64,000 nucleotides of DNA, taken from NCBI RefSeq assembly GCF_036231355.1, contig NZ_CP109496.1, positions 496,001 to 560,000 of the forward strand, given 5' to 3'. The notes beneath the pieces are model-generated. The model was not told the origin of the DNA and searched no databases. It was given only the letters and a program-made list of their open reading frames with translations. Shown one piece after another: positions 33,641 to 42,425 of this stretch. The position numbers and the translations under genes were made by a program. This stretch comes from Streptomyces sp. NBC_01431 (GTDB taxonomy: Bacteria; Actinomycetota; Actinomycetes; Streptomycetales; Streptomycetaceae). Numbering within the stretch: position 1 is the stretch's first letter; every line of letters begins with the position of its first letter.

Positions 33641-36397
33641 ATGCAGGTAACACGCCGCCGCAGGCGTGTCGAGGAGCATCGTTCCGGCCTTCTGCCCGGA
33701 CGCCTCGGCCGCCGGAGACCTCTCGCCACGGCGGGTGCCGTCGTTCTCGCGCTGGCCCTCACGGGCACGGCCTTCGCCCAGACCCACCAGTTCGGGACCG
33801 ATCAGGTCGGCCAGGTCACGCCGCACGGCCAGGTCATCTCCAGCGACCAGTACGTAGCGCCGTACGGCGACCGTCTCGTGATCAACAACGGCAAGATCAT
33901 GTCGTCCTCGGTCAGCCCGGACGGCAGCCACCTGGCGGCCTCGGTCACCGACGGCGGTCTGGCGCTGACGATCGTCAACCTCAAGAGCTGGAAGGTGCAG
34001 CAGCGCGTCGGGAACAACGCGTCCGCGGACCTGCGGATCAGCGGCAACGACGTGGGCCAGGAGGGCCCGACGTACTCCCCCGACGGCAAGCAGCTCTGGC
34101 TCGGCCAGAGCGACGGCTACACCAAGTTCACCGTCAACCCGGACGGCACCCTGGCCGGCCCCACGTCCGTGAAGATCCCGGCGGACGGGGCCAAGCAAGC
34201 CCTGGTCGGCGCGGCGGTGTTCGCTCCCGACGGGTCGACGGTCTACGCAGCGGTCAACGGCCAGAACCGGGTGGTCGCCATCAACGCGGCGACCGGCGCC
34301 ATTCAGCGGAGCTGGGCCGTCGGCAACGCGCCGCGCGACATGGTCCGGATCGGCTCGAAGCTGTACGTCAGCAACGAGGGCGGGCGTCCCGCGAAGCCCG
34401 GCGACAGCACGCTCAACTCATACAACACCCAAGTGCCGGCCGACCCCGTGACGGGGGCGACCACGACCGGCACCGTCAGCGTCATCGATCTGGGTCACCC
34501 GGCCGCCGCCGTCACGAGCATCGACGTCGGCCTGCACCCGACCGCGCTGTACGCCAAGGACCGGGCGCTGTTCGTCACCAACACCGCCACCAACGACGTG
34601 TCGGTCATCGACACCGCGAAGAACAAGGTCGTACAGACGATCTCCACCAAGCCGTGGCCCGAGGCTTCGGTCGGCTACGAGCCCGACGCGGTGACGCTCA
34701 CCCACGACGGCCATCTCCTGGTGACGCTGGGCCGCGCCAACGCGGTCGCCGTCTACCGGTACACGACCCCGCAGGAGCCGGTCAGTTACGTCGGTCTGCT
34801 CCCCACGGACTACTTCCCCGCCGAGATCGCCACCGTCGGCAACCAGGTCGTCGTCTCCAACACCCGCGGGATCGACGCCCGCCGCACCGGCAACCCCGCC
34901 GGGCACGGCACTCATGACACGACGTCGAGCCTTCAGCGGTTCACGCTGCCGAGCGACCGCGTCATCAAGTCCCAGACCGCCAAGGTCTTCCAGCAGAACG
35001 GCTGGACCCGCGGCGCCGTCGACAAGGCCAACAGCGCGAGCCGCGCGAAGCCGGTGCCCGTGCCGGTGCGGCTCGGCGATCCTTCGACGATCAAGCACGT
35101 GTTCCTCATCGTCAAGGAGAACCGGACCTACGACCAGGTCCTCGGTGATGCCTCGCAAGGCAATGGTGACCCGGCGCTGGCCGAGTTCGGCGAGAACGTG
35201 ACGCCGAACCAGCACGCGCTGGCCCAGCAGTTCGGCCTGTTCGACAACACCTACGACATCGGTACGAACTCCGCCGAGGGGCACAACTGGCTGATGCAGG
35301 CCGACGACCCGGAGTACACCGAGTCCTCGGCCGGTGAGTACGCGCGCAGCTACGACACCGAGGACGACGCGCTCGGCCACCAGCGCACCGGTTTCCTGTG
35401 GACCGGCGTCCGGGCGGCCGGCAGCTCCGTGCGGGACTTCGGCGAGTTCCAGCAGTTCCTGACCAAGCCGGCGGCCGCGAGCTGGCAGAACCTGTACTGC
35501 GACACCAAGAACATGGCGTCGACGGGCCAGGGCACCGCCTACCCGTTGGTCTCGTCCTCACCGATCCCGTCCCTCAACGACGTTTCGGTGCACGGCTTCC
35601 CGAAGTTCGACACCAGCGTCCCGGACATCTACCGGGCCGAGATCTGGAAGCGCGACTTCGACAAGAACGGGCCATCGAACCTCAACATGCTCTGGCTCTC
35701 CAGCGACCACACCGGCGGCCCGGCCAACGCGCCCGCCCAGGTCGCGGACAACGACCTCGCGACCGGCCGGATCATCGACACGATCTCGCACAGCAAGTAC
35801 TGGAAGGACTCCGCGATCTTCGTGGTCGAGGACGACTCCCAGGCCGGTCTCGACCACGTCGACGGCCACCGGGCGCCGATCCAGATCATCAGCCCCTGGG
35901 CCAGGCACGGCGTCGTCGACAGCCACTACTACTCGCAGATCACGATGATCCGCACCATCGAGCAGATCCTCGGGATGCACCCGATGAACCAGAAGGACAG
36001 CGCGGCCAGCCCGATGGCTGCCGCCTTCACCGGGAAGCCGGATCTCACGCCGTTTACCGCGCTGCCCAACCGCATTCCACTGACCGATGGCCTCAAGACC
36101 CCGCCGTCCTGCGGCGTGGACACCCCGGCGCCCCAGAACCCGCGCGCGGCGGCTGTGCCCGCGACTAAGGTGCCGGCCGACAAACAGGCGCTCGCGACGG
36201 AGTGGGACGCCTGGAAGGCGCAGCAGCGGCTCACCGGCCCTGACGCCAAGCCCGACTTCGCCAACCCCGCCCAGATGAATCACCTCACCTGGTACCAGAC
36301 ACACAGCTGGACCAAGCCGTACCCCGGCGAGAACAAGATCTACGCGCCGAAGGACGTGCCCGGCGCTTACATCCCGTCAGCGGAGAACGACGGCTGA
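33641..36397 (+). CDS. Secreted beta-propeller/phosphoesterase fusion
   Basis: 918 residues. Signal peptide with basic RRRRR then AVVLALALTGTAFA (cleavage about residue 46). A YVTN-type seven-bladed propeller fills about residues 75-440 (SPDGSHLAASV, FAPDGSTVYAAVNG, LFVTNTATNDVSVIDT). A phosphoesterase/alkaline-phosphatase-like domain covers about 480-830: IKHVFLIVKENRTYDQVLG, NSAEGHNWLMQADDPEY, WLSSDHTGG (about 688), IFVVEDDSQAGLDHVDGHRAP. These are the metal-ligand blocks of the phospholipase-C/acid-phosphatase-type family. Probably hydrolyses phosphoesters outside the cell. Overlapping context with the exporter is unusual. Confidence 0.87.
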   Translation: MQVTRRRRRVEEHRSGLLPGRLGRRRPLATAGAVVLALALTGTAFAQTHQFGTDQVGQVTPHGQVISSDQYVAPYGDRLVINNGKIMSSSVSPDGSHLAASVTDGGLALTIVNLKSWKVQQRVGNNASADLRISGNDVGQEGPTYSPDGKQLWLGQSDGYTKFTVNPDGTLAGPTSVKIPADGAKQALVGAAVFAPDGSTVYAAVNGQNRVVAINAATGAIQRSWAVGNAPRDMVRIGSKLYVSNEGGRPAKPGDSTLNSYNTQVPADPVTGATTTGTVSVIDLGHPAAAVTSIDVGLHPTALYAKDRALFVTNTATNDVSVIDTAKNKVVQTISTKPWPEASVGYEPDAVTLTHDGHLLVTLGRANAVAVYRYTTPQEPVSYVGLLPTDYFPAEIATVGNQVVVSNTRGIDARRTGNPAGHGTHDTTSSLQRFTLPSDRVIKSQTAKVFQQNGWTRGAVDKANSASRAKPVPVPVRLGDPSTIKHVFLIVKENRTYDQVLGDASQGNGDPALAEFGENVTPNQHALAQQFGLFDNTYDIGTNSAEGHNWLMQADDPEYTESSAGEYARSYDTEDDALGHQRTGFLWTGVRAAGSSVRDFGEFQQFLTKPAAASWQNLYCDTKNMASTGQGTAYPLVSSSPIPSLNDVSVHGFPKFDTSVPDIYRAEIWKRDFDKNGPSNLNMLWLSSDHTGGPANAPAQVADNDLATGRIIDTISHSKYWKDSAIFVVEDDSQAGLDHVDGHRAPIQIISPWARHGVVDSHYYSQITMIRTIEQILGMHPMNQKDSAASPMAAAFTGKPDLTPFTALPNRIPLTDGLKTPPSCGVDTPAPQNPRAAAVPATKVPADKQALATEWDAWKAQQRLTGPDAKPDFANPAQMNHLTWYQTHSWTKPYPGENKIYAPKDVPGAYIPSAENDG

Positions 36398-36405
36398 CGC
36401 AATGC

Positions 36406-36452
36406 CCAAGCCGGGGGCCCCGACCAACGTCACATGCGGCCGGGGCCCTTGG
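36406..36452 (+). terminator. Terminator of the exporter-phosphoesterase operon
   Basis: GGGCCCCG (36415-36422) pairs with CGGGGCCC (36441-36448), extended by CCAA/TTGG after a 5-base bulge; begins just past the phosphoesterase stop. Confidence 0.55.
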
Positions 36453-36587
36453 CTGTGGTCACGCCCGTGGGGTGGTGATCGCCGCCTCCCCGAACCACGC
36501 GAGGACGGCCACGATCCCGCTCTGCGCGCACAGTTGGCCGCCGCGGTCGCGCCGCCACCACGTGTCGTTCGAGTCGCGCAGTGCGCT

Positions 36588-36620
36588 CCCCGGTGCCCAG
36601 CCGGCGGCTCGGCACCGGGG
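36588..36620 (-). terminator. Terminator of the small secreted gene
   Basis: CCCCGGTGCC (36588-36597) pairs perfectly with GGCACCGGGG (36611-36620); 11 bases past the stop of the minus-strand gene at 36631. Confidence 0.6.
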
Positions 36621-36630
36621 CTGCCTGTCC

Positions 36631-36978
36631 TTACTTCTCGAAGGCGGCGTTGTTGCAACCCATGCTGGAGCCCAGCTTGTTCTGCTGCGCACCCGCGTTG
36701 CCCTCGCCGTTGAGCGCGCCTCCCAGCACGCCGTTGAGGACGCCGACCGCACCGAGGACGTCGATGTTCAGGTCGTGCGACCGGCACTGGGTGCCCTGGG
36801 AGACGTTGAAGACATCGCCCTTCCCGCCTCCCTTTCCGCCATTCTCTCCGTCGCTGGAGAAGGAGTTCGTCCCGCCCCGGCTCCCACCATGGGCGTTCGC
36901 GGTGCCTGCGCCGAGGAGGCCAACGCTGCCCAGCACGGCGATCACAACGGCGGCCTTACGAAGCTTGCGCAATTTCAT
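36631..36978 (-). CDS. Small secreted protein with two Cys
   Basis: About 115 residues: MKLRKLRKAAVVIAVLGSVG, hydrophobic core, cleavage near ANAHG (about residue 29). The mature part has a Gly/Ser-rich stretch (GGSRGGTNSF, NGGKGGGKGD) then a conserved-looking C-terminus with QGTQCRSHDLNIDVLGAVG and GAQQNKLGSSMGCNN. GGAG directly abuts ATG 36978 with no spacing and would serve TTG 36972 better, giving LRKLRKAAV. Two Cys could pair. Resembles small streptomycete secreted proteins of unknown role; not a chaplin. Confidence 0.6.
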   Translation of the reverse strand: MKLRKLRKAAVVIAVLGSVGLLGAGTANAHGGSRGGTNSFSSDGENGGKGGGKGDVFNVSQGTQCRSHDLNIDVLGAVGVLNGVLGGALNGEGNAGAQQNKLGSSMGCNNAAFEK

Positions 36979-37393
36979 CTCCGGTAGGTCGAACGGAAGC
37001 AATCAGGAGTTGATCGACTTCGTACGACCACGAAAACTAATGCGGGATATGCCCTAACTCCTCAGCGACACGCTGAATTTCACGACTGCCGCGATCTGAA
37101 TCCGCCCCGCTAATCCGATACTCGCACCCCCGGTGACCTCAGGACATCGGCCGCAGCGAACGGATCGGGGCGAACCGCAGAGCATTGCCGCGGAGCCAAC
37201 TCCGAGTGCACGACGTCCACTTGTGCCCCACAGCCATCACCTGGGCACAAGAATCGGCTCCGGAATTCGGAGTTGGCATCCGGTTCCGCTGGGCGGACGA
37301 TTTCAGCCTCCCGACCGCGGGCAATCCGGAGGCGGGATCAATAGTTTGCCGAAATAAGTACGCGGGCGGGTGGGGCTCTGGCCCGGGGGCGGG
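36979..37393. other. No convincing gene
   Basis: About 415 bases upstream of the small secreted gene and downstream of the phosphodiesterase. A minus-strand frame at 37139-37324 lacks a ribosome site and known motif. Confidence 0.35.
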
Positions 37394-38575
37394 TCAGTGC
37401 CGGCGGAACTCCTCGGCGGCGAGCAGCGCGGTGTCCGGGTCGTCGGAGAACAGGCCGTCGATTCCGGTCGCGAAAAGCGCCCTGAAGTACGCGAGCGAGT
37501 TGCCGTAGTCGCCGGGGTTCTTGCCGACCCGGAAGTCCAGCGGCAGGAAGCTGTTCTCGTTCCGCACGGTGTACGGGGTGAGGAACAGACCCGCGGCATG
37601 CGCGTCACGGACGAGGGTGGTGGGCTCGCCGAGTTTGCCCTTGTCGTCCTGCGCGATGATCTGCGGCAGCCAGGGACCGATGCCCTGGGCGAAGCCGGCG
37701 ATCCACTTGAGCCCCTCGGGCTTGAGGAGGTCGGCGGTGGTGCGCGGGTCGCCGGACTCGACGAAGTCCGCGGGCCTGACGGACGGCTCGTCGAGCAGGA
37801 CGGTCTTGGGGCACTTCACGCCCAGTTCGCTGAGCCGCTGGAGGCTGCTGGGCTCGAAGGACTGCAGGAGGTTGGGAGCGTGCGCGGTGTGCCGGCCGTA
37901 GCGGCGCAGCAGCTTGGCGAGCGGCTCCTCGATGCCGAGGCCCAGCTTGCGGAAGTAGGTGGGGTGCTTGGTCTCGGGGTAGATCCATATGGGGCGGCCG
38001 CGGCGGCGTCCCTCGCGCTCGGCCCACTGGAGGACCTCTTCGAAGGTGGGCACCTCCCAGTAGCCGTTGTACATGGTGTTGTGCTGGCGGAGATCGGGGA
38101 TGCGCTCCTTGGCGCGCAGGGTCTTCAGCTCGGCGAGCGTGAAGTCCTCGGTGAACCAGCCGGTGATCTTCTTGCCGTCCACGGTTTTGGTCGTCTTGCG
38201 GCCGGCGAACTCGTGGTGCTCGGCGACATCGGTGGTGGCGGAGATGTCGGGCTCGTGTCGGCAGACCAGGTGTCCGTCCTTGGTGGGGACGAGGTCACCG
38301 GCCTCGATGACGTCCGCGCCCATGTCGAGGGCGAGTTGGTAGGAGCCGAAGGTGTGCTCCGGGCGGTAGCCGCTGGCGCCACGGTGGCCGATGACGAACG
38401 GCACGGGCAGTTTCGCGGGCCGCCCCGCGGGCGTCGGCCGTGCCGCCGGGTCACGGTCCGCCGGCCCCGTGCCGGCCGCGTTCGCCTGTCCCGCGCCGGC
38501 CAGTACCACCGCTCCGGCGCCCAGGGCCGCAGCCCCCAGTACCGTCCGCCGCCCCGGCTCGTGCCGCTTGTCCAT
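37394..38575 (-). CDS. Glycerophosphodiester phosphodiesterase, Tat-exported
   Basis: 393 residues. ATG 38575 with AAGGAG upstream. Tat-type signal with RRTVLGAAALGAGAVVLAGAG. GlpQ-type TIM-barrel: HRGASGYRPEHT (His64, Arg65), then IEAGDLVPTKDG and CRHEPDISATTD. The last motif normally reads E-x-D; here the codon for an extra residue gives E91-A-G-D94. Remaining family features WIYPETKHPTYF, SFEPSSLQRL and GLFSDDPDTAL are normal. Cleaves glycerophosphodiesters such as glycerophosphocholine or wall teichoic acid to glycerol-3-phosphate outside the cell; such genes are often phosphate-controlled. Confidence 0.87.
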   Translation of the reverse strand: MDKRHEPGRRTVLGAAALGAGAVVLAGAGQANAAGTGPADRDPAARPTPAGRPAKLPVPFVIGHRGASGYRPEHTFGSYQLALDMGADVIEAGDLVPTKDGHLVCRHEPDISATTDVAEHHEFAGRKTTKTVDGKKITGWFTEDFTLAELKTLRAKERIPDLRQHNTMYNGYWEVPTFEEVLQWAEREGRRRGRPIWIYPETKHPTYFRKLGLGIEEPLAKLLRRYGRHTAHAPNLLQSFEPSSLQRLSELGVKCPKTVLLDEPSVRPADFVESGDPRTTADLLKPEGLKWIAGFAQGIGPWLPQIIAQDDKGKLGEPTTLVRDAHAAGLFLTPYTVRNENSFLPLDFRVGKNPGDYGNSLAYFRALFATGIDGLFSDDPDTALLAAEEFRRH

Positions 38576-39300
38576 GCCGCGCTCCTTGCTCTGTGTCGGG
38601 CCCGCGATACCTGGTGGAGATCCGGGTATTTCAGGGTTTTCCGGTACGTCAACGTGCTCCGGTAGGCCACTTCGCACGCCTCCCGGAAGCACCTTGATCG
38701 TAAGCACGGGCGGGTGATGCCCATGAGACGCGGGGGGTCTCGCCAGGAATGGCTGCAACGCTCACCGACTCTGCGTATGGCTCCCGTGGCCCGGAGGGCC
38801 GGTCAAATACCCGGTGTTCATCATCGGCAATGACGAGCACGTCAAGGCCGAAGGATCGCTTGAAGACCAGGGGCCACAAGGGCTGGCCCATGTCCTGGTT
38901 CTCCGGCGCCTTCGGGACTGGGCCCGTGGTGAATCGCCCCGGATGGTCCGGGCTCGATGCTGGAGTGCCGGGTGGGCACATGAGGCGTGACAGCGCCTGA
39001 TGTGAGCAGCGCAAGGACTTCGAGGACGGTGGGTACGTCCACCTGCCTCCTGTAGCCCGGAGTGTCTGGGCGGGCGGTCCGAGCCGTGGGACCCCGGGAA
39101 GGGCCCCGTCCGCCTGCACTTGGTGTGAGCAGCGGGATCGTAGGACGTACCGAGCACGTCGACCTGCACACCGCTTATATGGTTATTCACCCTTACGGGC
39201 ATACTTTCTGCGTACGCTCTATATGTCGATTTCATTTCACGCTGTCATATTCCTGCCAGATCACCCGGCACTCATCGCATTTACGCGGGAAGGCAGGAAG
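38576..39300. other. About 725 bases without a convincing gene
   Basis: Frames on both strands have no ribosome site or recognised motif. The last 80 bases before 39301 are relatively AT-rich (TTTCATTTCACGCTGTCATA region) and should hold the promoter of the protease gene. Confidence 0.35.
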
Positions 39301-39864
39301 ATGGGCAGATTCACGCTCGCGACCACGGCGTCGGCCATCGCGCTGACGGCTTCGGGATTGCTTGTCGCCGTCGGAGGCCCGGCACATGCCGAGGCGGGGC
39401 AGGACACCATCAGCATGTACAAGCAGGAGAAGACCCAGTGGTGTTGGGTCGCCTCCGGCCTGACGATCGCCAAGTTCCAGGGCCTCGGCAGCACGCAGAC
39501 GGACTTCTGCAACCGGGCCCAGCCCGCCTACGGCTGCAACAACCAGCCCGCCACCCTTGACGACATGGCAAGGGGTTGGGGCAGCCTCGGCATGTCTCAT
39601 ACCGGCTCGGGCCTGAGCACCGCGGCCACGTTCAACCAGGTCTACACCGACGTCAAGGCGGCCCATCCCATCGGCGCGCGCATCGGGTGGACCTCCGGCG
39701 GTGGCCACATGAACGTGGTCTACGGCTTCGACACGTCGAACAACACGATCGCGGTGGCCGACCCATGGCCGGACACCGCCACGTACACGTGGTGGAACTA
39801 CAACGACTACGTGAGCAACAGCTCGTCCAAGTGGACCCACTCCCGCATCGGCATCTCCCGCTAA
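39301..39864 (+). CDS. Secreted papain-like cysteine protease (C70/AvrRpt2-like)
   Basis: 187 residues. ATG 39301 has GGCAGGAAG directly upstream. Signal peptide ends near AHAEA (about 30). Catalytic pattern: Gln42-x5-Cys48 in QEKTQWCWVASG, His136 in GGGHMNVVYGF, Asp154 in VADPWP. This order matches the C70 (AvrRpt2) papain-like family, whose solo members act outside the cell. Other Cys (CNRAQPAYGC) may pair. No propeptide beyond about 10 residues is evident. Followed 10 bases later by a membrane-anchored protein. Confidence 0.8.
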   Translation: MGRFTLATTASAIALTASGLLVAVGGPAHAEAGQDTISMYKQEKTQWCWVASGLTIAKFQGLGSTQTDFCNRAQPAYGCNNQPATLDDMARGWGSLGMSHTGSGLSTAATFNQVYTDVKAAHPIGARIGWTSGGGHMNVVYGFDTSNNTIAVADPWPDTATYTWWNYNDYVSNSSSKWTHSRIGISR

Positions 39865-39874
39865 GGCAGGCGAC

Positions 39875-40738
39875 ATGCGCGAAACAAGAACGTCCAGCCG
39901 TCGGGCGGCCTCCCGCCTGACTGCCATCCTGGTACTGAGCGCGTCCGCACTGCTGTCCATCGTCGGCCCCGTCCACGCGGCCCCGGCCAAGGACCCGCTT
40001 CCGGCGGACATCCCCGACTACCAGGCCGCCCTCGACCTGGTGAAGTCGACCAATGTCCGCGACGCCGTCTGCCGCTTCCTCAGCGTTCCGGTGCCCCAGG
40101 GTGACGGGGTCGGGACGGCGCAGCCGATCCCCGACAAGGCCGACCCGTGCCAGGGAATGCCGGCGTTCACCGTCAAGGACCCGTTGGCCCTGAACGAGAT
40201 CACCGCCGGCTTCGTCGCGGGGACGTCCCAACCGATCGCCACCGAGGCGGTCAAGCTGAGTGGTCTGGTCTCCGCACTGAGCGCCTCCGTCAACGGGCGG
40301 AACGTCACCGTCATGCTCGCCCCCACCCAGGGCGGCGGCTGGCATCTGGCAGCCGTACGCGAGGGTGACAGCGACGCGACGTACGCCGGTAAGGGCACGC
40401 TGGGGACCCTGGTGTACACCGAGCCACAGATCCGCGGTTGGTACCAGCTGAAGTTGACCACGGTCGAGCCGCTCAACGACCAGGCACGGCAGGGTCTTGG
40501 CGGGCAGTCCTCGGTCTCACTGAGCGACTACCAGAAGCTGGTCAAGGCCCGTTACGCCGACAAGCTGCCCGGCTCGGAGTACGACAACAAGGGCATGTCC
40601 AGCGGCTACGGCACCGCGAAGAAGACGCAGGACGGCTCGCTTTCGACACCGGCACTCCTCGGCGGTTCGAGCGCGGCGCTCGCACTCGCGGGCGGCGCCT
40701 TCGTCCTCCTCCGCCGTCGGCGCAGCACCACGGGCTGA
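39875..40738 (+). CDS. Secreted, C-terminally membrane-anchored protein
   Basis: 287 residues. Signal RRAASRLTAILVLSASALLSI, cleavage about residue 35. A folded region of about 200 residues follows with two Cys (AVCRFL, DPCQGM), strand-rich segments (NVTVMLAPTQGGGWHLAAV) and repeated aromatic/Gly turns. The C-terminus is LLGGSSAALALAGGAFVLL followed by RRRR, a single anchor of sortase-independent type; there is no LPxTG. Cotranscribed with the protease, so perhaps its substrate, inhibitor or receptor. Confidence 0.65.
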   Translation: MRETRTSSRRAASRLTAILVLSASALLSIVGPVHAAPAKDPLPADIPDYQAALDLVKSTNVRDAVCRFLSVPVPQGDGVGTAQPIPDKADPCQGMPAFTVKDPLALNEITAGFVAGTSQPIATEAVKLSGLVSALSASVNGRNVTVMLAPTQGGGWHLAAVREGDSDATYAGKGTLGTLVYTEPQIRGWYQLKLTTVEPLNDQARQGLGGQSSVSLSDYQKLVKARYADKLPGSEYDNKGMSSGYGTAKKTQDGSLSTPALLGGSSAALALAGGAFVLLRRRRSTTG

Positions 40739-40748
40739 ACCCAGCCCT

Positions 40749-40790
40749 CTTCGCCCCGGCCCCGGCATCCGGCCGGGCGCCGGGGCGAAG
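40749..40790 (+). terminator. Terminator of the protease operon
   Basis: CTTCGCCCCGGC (40749-40760) pairs perfectly with GCCGGGGCGAAG (40779-40790), 11 bases past the stop. Confidence 0.7.
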
Positions 40791-41145
40791 CCGTGCACCA
40801 CAGCCCACGAGCGCGTTGAGACCGCGGACACCTGGGCGATGAACCCGCCGGCAACAGCAGCGAAGTATCCATGGACGACTCCCATGCCGCGGTCTTGCCC
40901 CACAACCGACAAACACCGTCCGGCCCCCACTGATCGGATGCGTCGGCCCACTCGGCGGGGCAACGCCGGGGTCGTGCGGTGGCAGAGGCCGGACATCTTG
41001 CCGTCGGCCGTCAGCGGTGCTGACGGCGGCGTCGGGGGTGTACGACGGCACCCGATTATGGGCGCGATCCACACCGGCAAGCCGTGGCGAGAAGGCGTGG
41101 GGTGGCAATGTCCAGTGGGGCAGCGTGAGAGCGATCCGGGATGCG
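40791..41145. other. No convincing gene
   Basis: Converging tail between two terminators. No motif-bearing frame on either strand. Confidence 0.4.
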
Positions 41146-41182
41146 CTTGGGCCCGCACCCGAATTGCAGGTGCGGGCCCAAG
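41146..41182 (-). terminator. Terminator of the glycine-zipper/membrane-peptide operon
   Basis: CTTGGGCCCGCACC (41146-41159) pairs perfectly with GGTGCGGGCCCAAG (41169-41182), a 14-bp stem with 9-base loop, 62 bases past the small membrane-protein stop. Confidence 0.75.
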
Positions 41183-41243
41183 TGCCGTGAAGGGAGCGTC
41201 CGAGGGAAACAACTTCCCCTCAGCAACGTCCTGTTCGCCTCGT

Positions 41244-41414
41244 CTACCGGCGTTGCCACCAACGTGCCACGCCACCGATAGCCGCTGCGGCAGCGACCGC
41301 GAGTACCCAGCCGAGCCAGCCGCTGACCTGGGTCACCAGGACACCGGCGACCACGGCGGCTGCCACCACCGCGATGGATTTCGCACGGTTCGCTTTCAAT
41401 TCAGCTGCCATCAT
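41244..41414 (-). CDS. 56-residue two-span membrane protein
   Basis: ATG-ATG at 41414 has CGGAG 6 bases upstream. MMAAELKANRAKS is a basic N-terminus, then two hydrophobic segments (IAVVAAAVVAGVLVT and WLGWVLAVAAAAAIGGVA) joined by QVSG, ending RWWQRR. Lies 53 bases downstream of the glycine-zipper secreted gene in the same orientation and before their shared terminator. Could be an immunity-like or partner protein; not a recognised family. Confidence 0.6.
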   Translation of the reverse strand: MMAAELKANRAKSIAVVAAAVVAGVLVTQVSGWLGWVLAVAAAAAIGGVARWWQRR

Positions 41415-41467
41415 GGGCTACTCCGAGTTCAGCGGTGTTGTCCGCGGACAACCGTGGATGGGGATGC

Positions 41468-42043
41468 TCAACAGGTCGAGATGCCGCTGGCGGCACCGGC
41501 GATGGCTCCGACTCCCGCGCCGGTCACCGCGCCAGGTGCGCATCCCGTCTCGATGTCGGCCACGCAGCCACCGACGGCCCCGCCGACCGCGTAGCCCTTC
41601 GACGCCTTGCCGACGCACGTGACCCAGCCCCAGAATCCATACGACTCGATGACAGGGGCCAAGTGGCCCTTAACCGACGTGCCGTTGATGGCGATGTGCT
41701 GGTAGACGGTGTCGCCCTTGAGTGTCCACGTCACCTTGTGGCGGACTCCGGAGGTGTCGATGACATCACTCGGAGTGAATTTCATGACCGGCTTACCTTT
41801 GGCGTTTACGTATTCGAAACCGCCTTCGGGGTTGGAAGCAAGATGGTCGCCGGTCGGAGCGGTGATCTTCCAGTAGGTGTCCCGTGCAAAGGTGGTGTCC
41901 TTGTCGGGCTTTGCCAGCAGATCGTTCACATCACCGTGAACGCCTGGCGCAGTGGTGGGGGTGGCTGCGTAAGAGGTCGTTGCCCCGCCGATGACTCCGG
42001 CTATCAGTGCTGTGCCGAAGGCGAAAGACGTAAGTGCGCGCAT
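41468..42043 (-). CDS. Secreted protein with glycine-zipper C-terminus
   Basis: 191 residues. Signal peptide MRALTSFAFGTALIAGVIGG, cleavage near TSYAA (about 26). The middle is a beta-rich domain (WKITAPTGDHLASNPEGG, KGDTVYQHIAINGTSVKG). The end has four Cys (143, 160, 168, 191) and a G-x3-G-type glycine zipper, GAVTGAGVGAIAGAASGIS. Such tails form transmembrane helices that self-pair and occur in bacteriocin-like and pore-forming proteins. GGGATGAAG precedes ATG 42043. Cotranscribed with the tiny membrane protein downstream. Confidence 0.6.
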   Translation of the reverse strand: MRALTSFAFGTALIAGVIGGATTSYAATPTTAPGVHGDVNDLLAKPDKDTTFARDTYWKITAPTGDHLASNPEGGFEYVNAKGKPVMKFTPSDVIDTSGVRHKVTWTLKGDTVYQHIAINGTSVKGHLAPVIESYGFWGWVTCVGKASKGYAVGGAVGGCVADIETGCAPGAVTGAGVGAIAGAASGISTC

Positions 42044-42425
42044 ACTTCATCCCGTTGTTGTTGTGCTGTAAAACCGGCGGTTGGTCCTTCCGCCGTCCGA
42101 GACGCTACAGACGAAATGATCACGCCATCAAGCGGGGACCCGTCACCGCGGCCGATATCCCGAGACCGTCACCAAACCGGCACTCCAGAGTCACTCCAAC
42201 TGTGCAAGCGCCGCCAAAACTCCAACCGACACGCGCCCGGTCCGTTTCGAGTGACTGGCTGACCTGGGTTTTTGCCCGAGGGGGCTATGCCACGTCCTGC
42301 GCGCCGACGAGTTGAAGACCACGACAAACCGCAGCTCGAAGCTGGCGGCGCTCCGTCCCACGGCTCGCCGTCCTCACGGATGGCGGCCCGTCCCTCCCGC
42401 AGTCTCTTCACGTGCCGCAGCTGTG
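42044..42425. other. No recognisable gene
   Basis: About 380 bases between the secreted protein start and the HAD-like gene stop. No supported frame. Confidence 0.4.
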
